From Herbaspirillum sp. GW103 (GTDB lineage Bacteria; Pseudomonadota; Gammaproteobacteria; Burkholderiales; Burkholderiaceae_D), in the NCBI RefSeq assembly GCF_000261365.1, contig NZ_AJVC01000006.1, forward strand, positions 372,001-436,000: a stretch of DNA of 64,000 bases, written 5' to 3'. The number at the start of each line of letters is the position of its first letter. The first letter of the stretch is position 1. Under the pieces are notes generated by a model. That model had not been told where the DNA came from. It worked only from the letters and a program-made list of their open reading frames with translations, and searched no databases. Shown in pieces: positions 62,565 through 64,000 of this stretch. The translations under genes were made by a program, and so were the position numbers.

Positions 62565-62921
62565 ATGAGCATGGCCACCCGGCACCCGGATGCCCGATCG
62601 TCCCCGCCCCTGCCCTTCAGTCCTCTTGTCCCGCCGCGCGAACGGATGCTCTACCAGCAGCGCACCACCCCGCTGCTGTTGAAACTGGTCGAGCTGGACC
62701 CGCGTGAAGTGATCGACGGCGTCATGACCCCCCATGGTTACCTGACGGCCGACGTCACCCCGGTCGGCCCCATGCGCGAGGCTTGCCCGCATTGCGATGG
62801 GGTGGCGCTGCAACTGGTGCTGCGGCATCACCATGTAAAACGCAGCCACCTGTTTTGCCGCGTGTGCACGCGGGTGTATGACGCGCTCAACGAGAGTGGG
62901 TATTCGGTATTGACGATTTGA
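62565..62921 (+). CDS. Hypothetical protein with zinc-ribbon-like cysteines
   Basis: The protein is 118 residues from ATG 62565, nine bases after AAGGAG. The centre reads REVIDGVMTPHGYLTADVTP. The end has two CxxC pairs, CPHC near residue 81 and CRVC near residue 103, with histidines between (LRHHHVKRSH), suggesting a zinc ribbon. I do not recognise the family. The 362-base gap before it shows no other gene. Confidence 0.65.
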   Translation: MSMATRHPDARSSPPLPFSPLVPPRERMLYQQRTTPLLLKLVELDPREVIDGVMTPHGYLTADVTPVGPMREACPHCDGVALQLVLRHHHVKRSHLFCRVCTRVYDALNESGYSVLTI

Positions 62922-62984
62922 TGCGGATCGGGACATCACGCGCAGGGCGCTGCTGAAAAGTGGCGCCCTGTTTTTTCGCCTGGA

Positions 62985-63130
62985 TTTTGTAGGGAACGCG
63001 CACACCAGGCTCGTTCGCCGGAAAATCTTTGGTATTGCGGGATACCAACAGCAAGGAGTATTCCTGTGCCGACGCCCAGATGATGGCATCGGGCAAGCGG
63101 ATACGACGTTGCTGCCGGATTTGCACTGTG
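62985..63130 (-). pseudogene. VapC-type PIN-domain C-terminal remnant
   Basis: In a minus-strand frame, IRLPDAIIWASAQEYSLLLV followed by SRNTKDF and PGVRVPYKI is the second half of a VapC toxin (conserved DAxIAATA and TRNxxDF). The first half with the other acidic residues is missing; upstream the frame runs into the ogt control region. No VapB antitoxin is visible. It is a relic and should be inactive. Confidence 0.7.
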
Positions 63131-63205
63131 TGTGTGGATTCCCTTGACCATCTTGCCTTCTTGCACAGTAGAATCAGCCCTCTCAATGCAACAAGAGAGA
63201 TGCCA

Positions 63206-63778
63206 ATGGAATACGCGTACAAGTTGATGGCCTCGCCGGCCGGTCTGCTCAAGCTGGTGGCCCGGGGCGATCATCTGGCGGCCATCCTGTGGGAAGACGA
63301 CGACGCCCTGCGAGTGCGCCTGGGCGAGATGGTGGAGGATGAAGACCGCGCGGTCTTGATCGAGACCGAACATCAGCTGCGCCAATACTTTGCCGGTGAA
63401 CGCGACAGCTTCGATATCCCGCTGCATTTCGAAGGCACCGAGTTCCAGCGCCAGGTGTGGTCGGCCCTGCTCGACATTCCTTATGGACAGACCCGCACCT
63501 ATCTCGATATCGCGCGCCAGCTCGGCAACGAAAAGGCGGTGCGCGCCGTGGGCGCGGCCAATGGTCGCAATCCCATTTCCATCATCGCGCCCTGTCATCG
63601 CGTCATCGGCGCCGGTGGCGAACTGACCGGCTTTGCCGGTGGATTGCACGTCAAGAAACTGCTGCTGGCCATCGAGGGCATCTCCACCGAAGGCCGCGAC
63701 ATCGGCCAGGTCATCGATCCGCGTCGCAAAGCCCAGTCACGTAGGCGGGAAGATCCCAATCAGCTGTCGCTGCTGTAA
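63206..63778 (+). CDS. ogt: Methylated-DNA--protein-cysteine methyltransferase
   Basis: The protein is 190 residues from ATG 63206 (MEYAYKLMASPAGLLKLVAR) after AAGAGAGA; the frame to 63029 is the antisense of the VapC remnant. The helix-turn-helix region is FQRQVWSALLDIPYGQTRTY, the active site is IIAPCHRVIGAGGELTGFAG, and the arginine finger is in NEKAVRAVGAANGRNP. It removes O6-methylguanine lesions and is used once. The tail (RRKAQSRRREDPNQLSLL) is longer than usual. Confidence 0.94.
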   Translation: MEYAYKLMASPAGLLKLVARGDHLAAILWEDDDALRVRLGEMVEDEDRAVLIETEHQLRQYFAGERDSFDIPLHFEGTEFQRQVWSALLDIPYGQTRTYLDIARQLGNEKAVRAVGAANGRNPISIIAPCHRVIGAGGELTGFAGGLHVKKLLLAIEGISTEGRDIGQVIDPRRKAQSRRREDPNQLSLL

Positions 63779-63873
63779 AGTACAAATGATATAAACGATA
63801 TAAATCATATAAATTATTGTTGCCTGGCCGCCTGCGCCTGCTTCCTCTCCATGTCGACATGGGCTTCGCGCTT

Positions 63874-63909
63874 AGAACCATCATGCTTGGAAATGATGGT
63901 TCTTTATTC
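63874..63909 (+). terminator. Terminator downstream of ogt
   Basis: AGAACCATCAT and ATGATGGTTCT form a perfect 11-bp stem, followed by TTATT. It lies 96 bases after the ogt stop. The rest of 63779-64000 has no gene that I can see. Confidence 0.7.
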
Positions 63910-64000
63910 TCCTGGGGTATATAGAGCGGGGATGAAAAACAATCCCCCGCTGCCCACCGAGTCAGCAGGGACCGGAGCCAGCATCGGAAACCCTTGTCCC

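Noticed and set aside
63785-63815. Three ATATAAA units after ogt
   Set aside because: Too short and AT-simple to call a functional repeat.

Overview
The window looks like the replication-origin side of a high-GC betaproteobacterial chromosome. The closest fit is Oxalobacteraceae, probably Herbaspirillum or a near relative. This rests on protein style, LysR-rich divergent pairs, DUF4148 proteins, the dnaA-dnaN-gyrB block, and parS sites beside mnmG. The genus is an inference; the class is fairly secure. I saw no rRNA, tRNA or CRISPR array.

Left part, 1-11.3 kb, mostly minus strand: partial mnmG, two perfect parS sites, a TSUP permease, a complete branched-chain amino acid ABC importer (livG-livF-livK-livH-livM), a GMC oxidoreductase and methylmalonate-semialdehyde dehydrogenase with a divergent LysR regulator.

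Origin part, 11.3-25.4 kb: the best oriC candidate is not beside dnaA. It is a pair of similar modules at about 12.43 and 13.29 kb flanking a small ferredoxin gene. Each has an AT-rich stretch, a TAG-repeat DnaA-trio, a GC-richer spacer and a perfect DnaA box. Most housekeeping genes to the left run leftward, and dnaA, dnaN and gyrB run rightward, as expected for bidirectional replication from here. Between the origin and dnaA lie an AsmA protein, a LysR regulator, two paralogous small-protein genes with duplicated promoters and identical CUCCUCCC-containing 3' elements, and a class II glutamine amidotransferase.

Accessory part, 25.4-33.6 kb: a lower-GC, partly decayed island. It holds an N-terminally short YgjP-like protease between two repeat copies, a large PIN-like/coiled-coil/membrane protein, a nucleotidyltransferase pseudogene with two in-frame stops, an orphan HipA kinase divergent from a tyrosine-phosphatase-like gene, and a type I restriction remnant in which hsdS, hsdR and the tail of a DUF445 gene have been joined by deletions.

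Right part, 33.6-64 kb: an acyl-CoA synthetase; a type VI secretion effector cassette (VgrG, Tle4-like lipase, truncated and full immunity genes, PAAR); several transporters paired with LysR regulators; a CoA-transferase/hydrolase; FUSC and MscS membrane proteins; a DUF4148 family with a decayed third copy; a 271-bp MITE-like element; the Feo ferrous iron system with a Fur-box-like site; threonine ammonia-lyase; a VapC remnant; and ogt.
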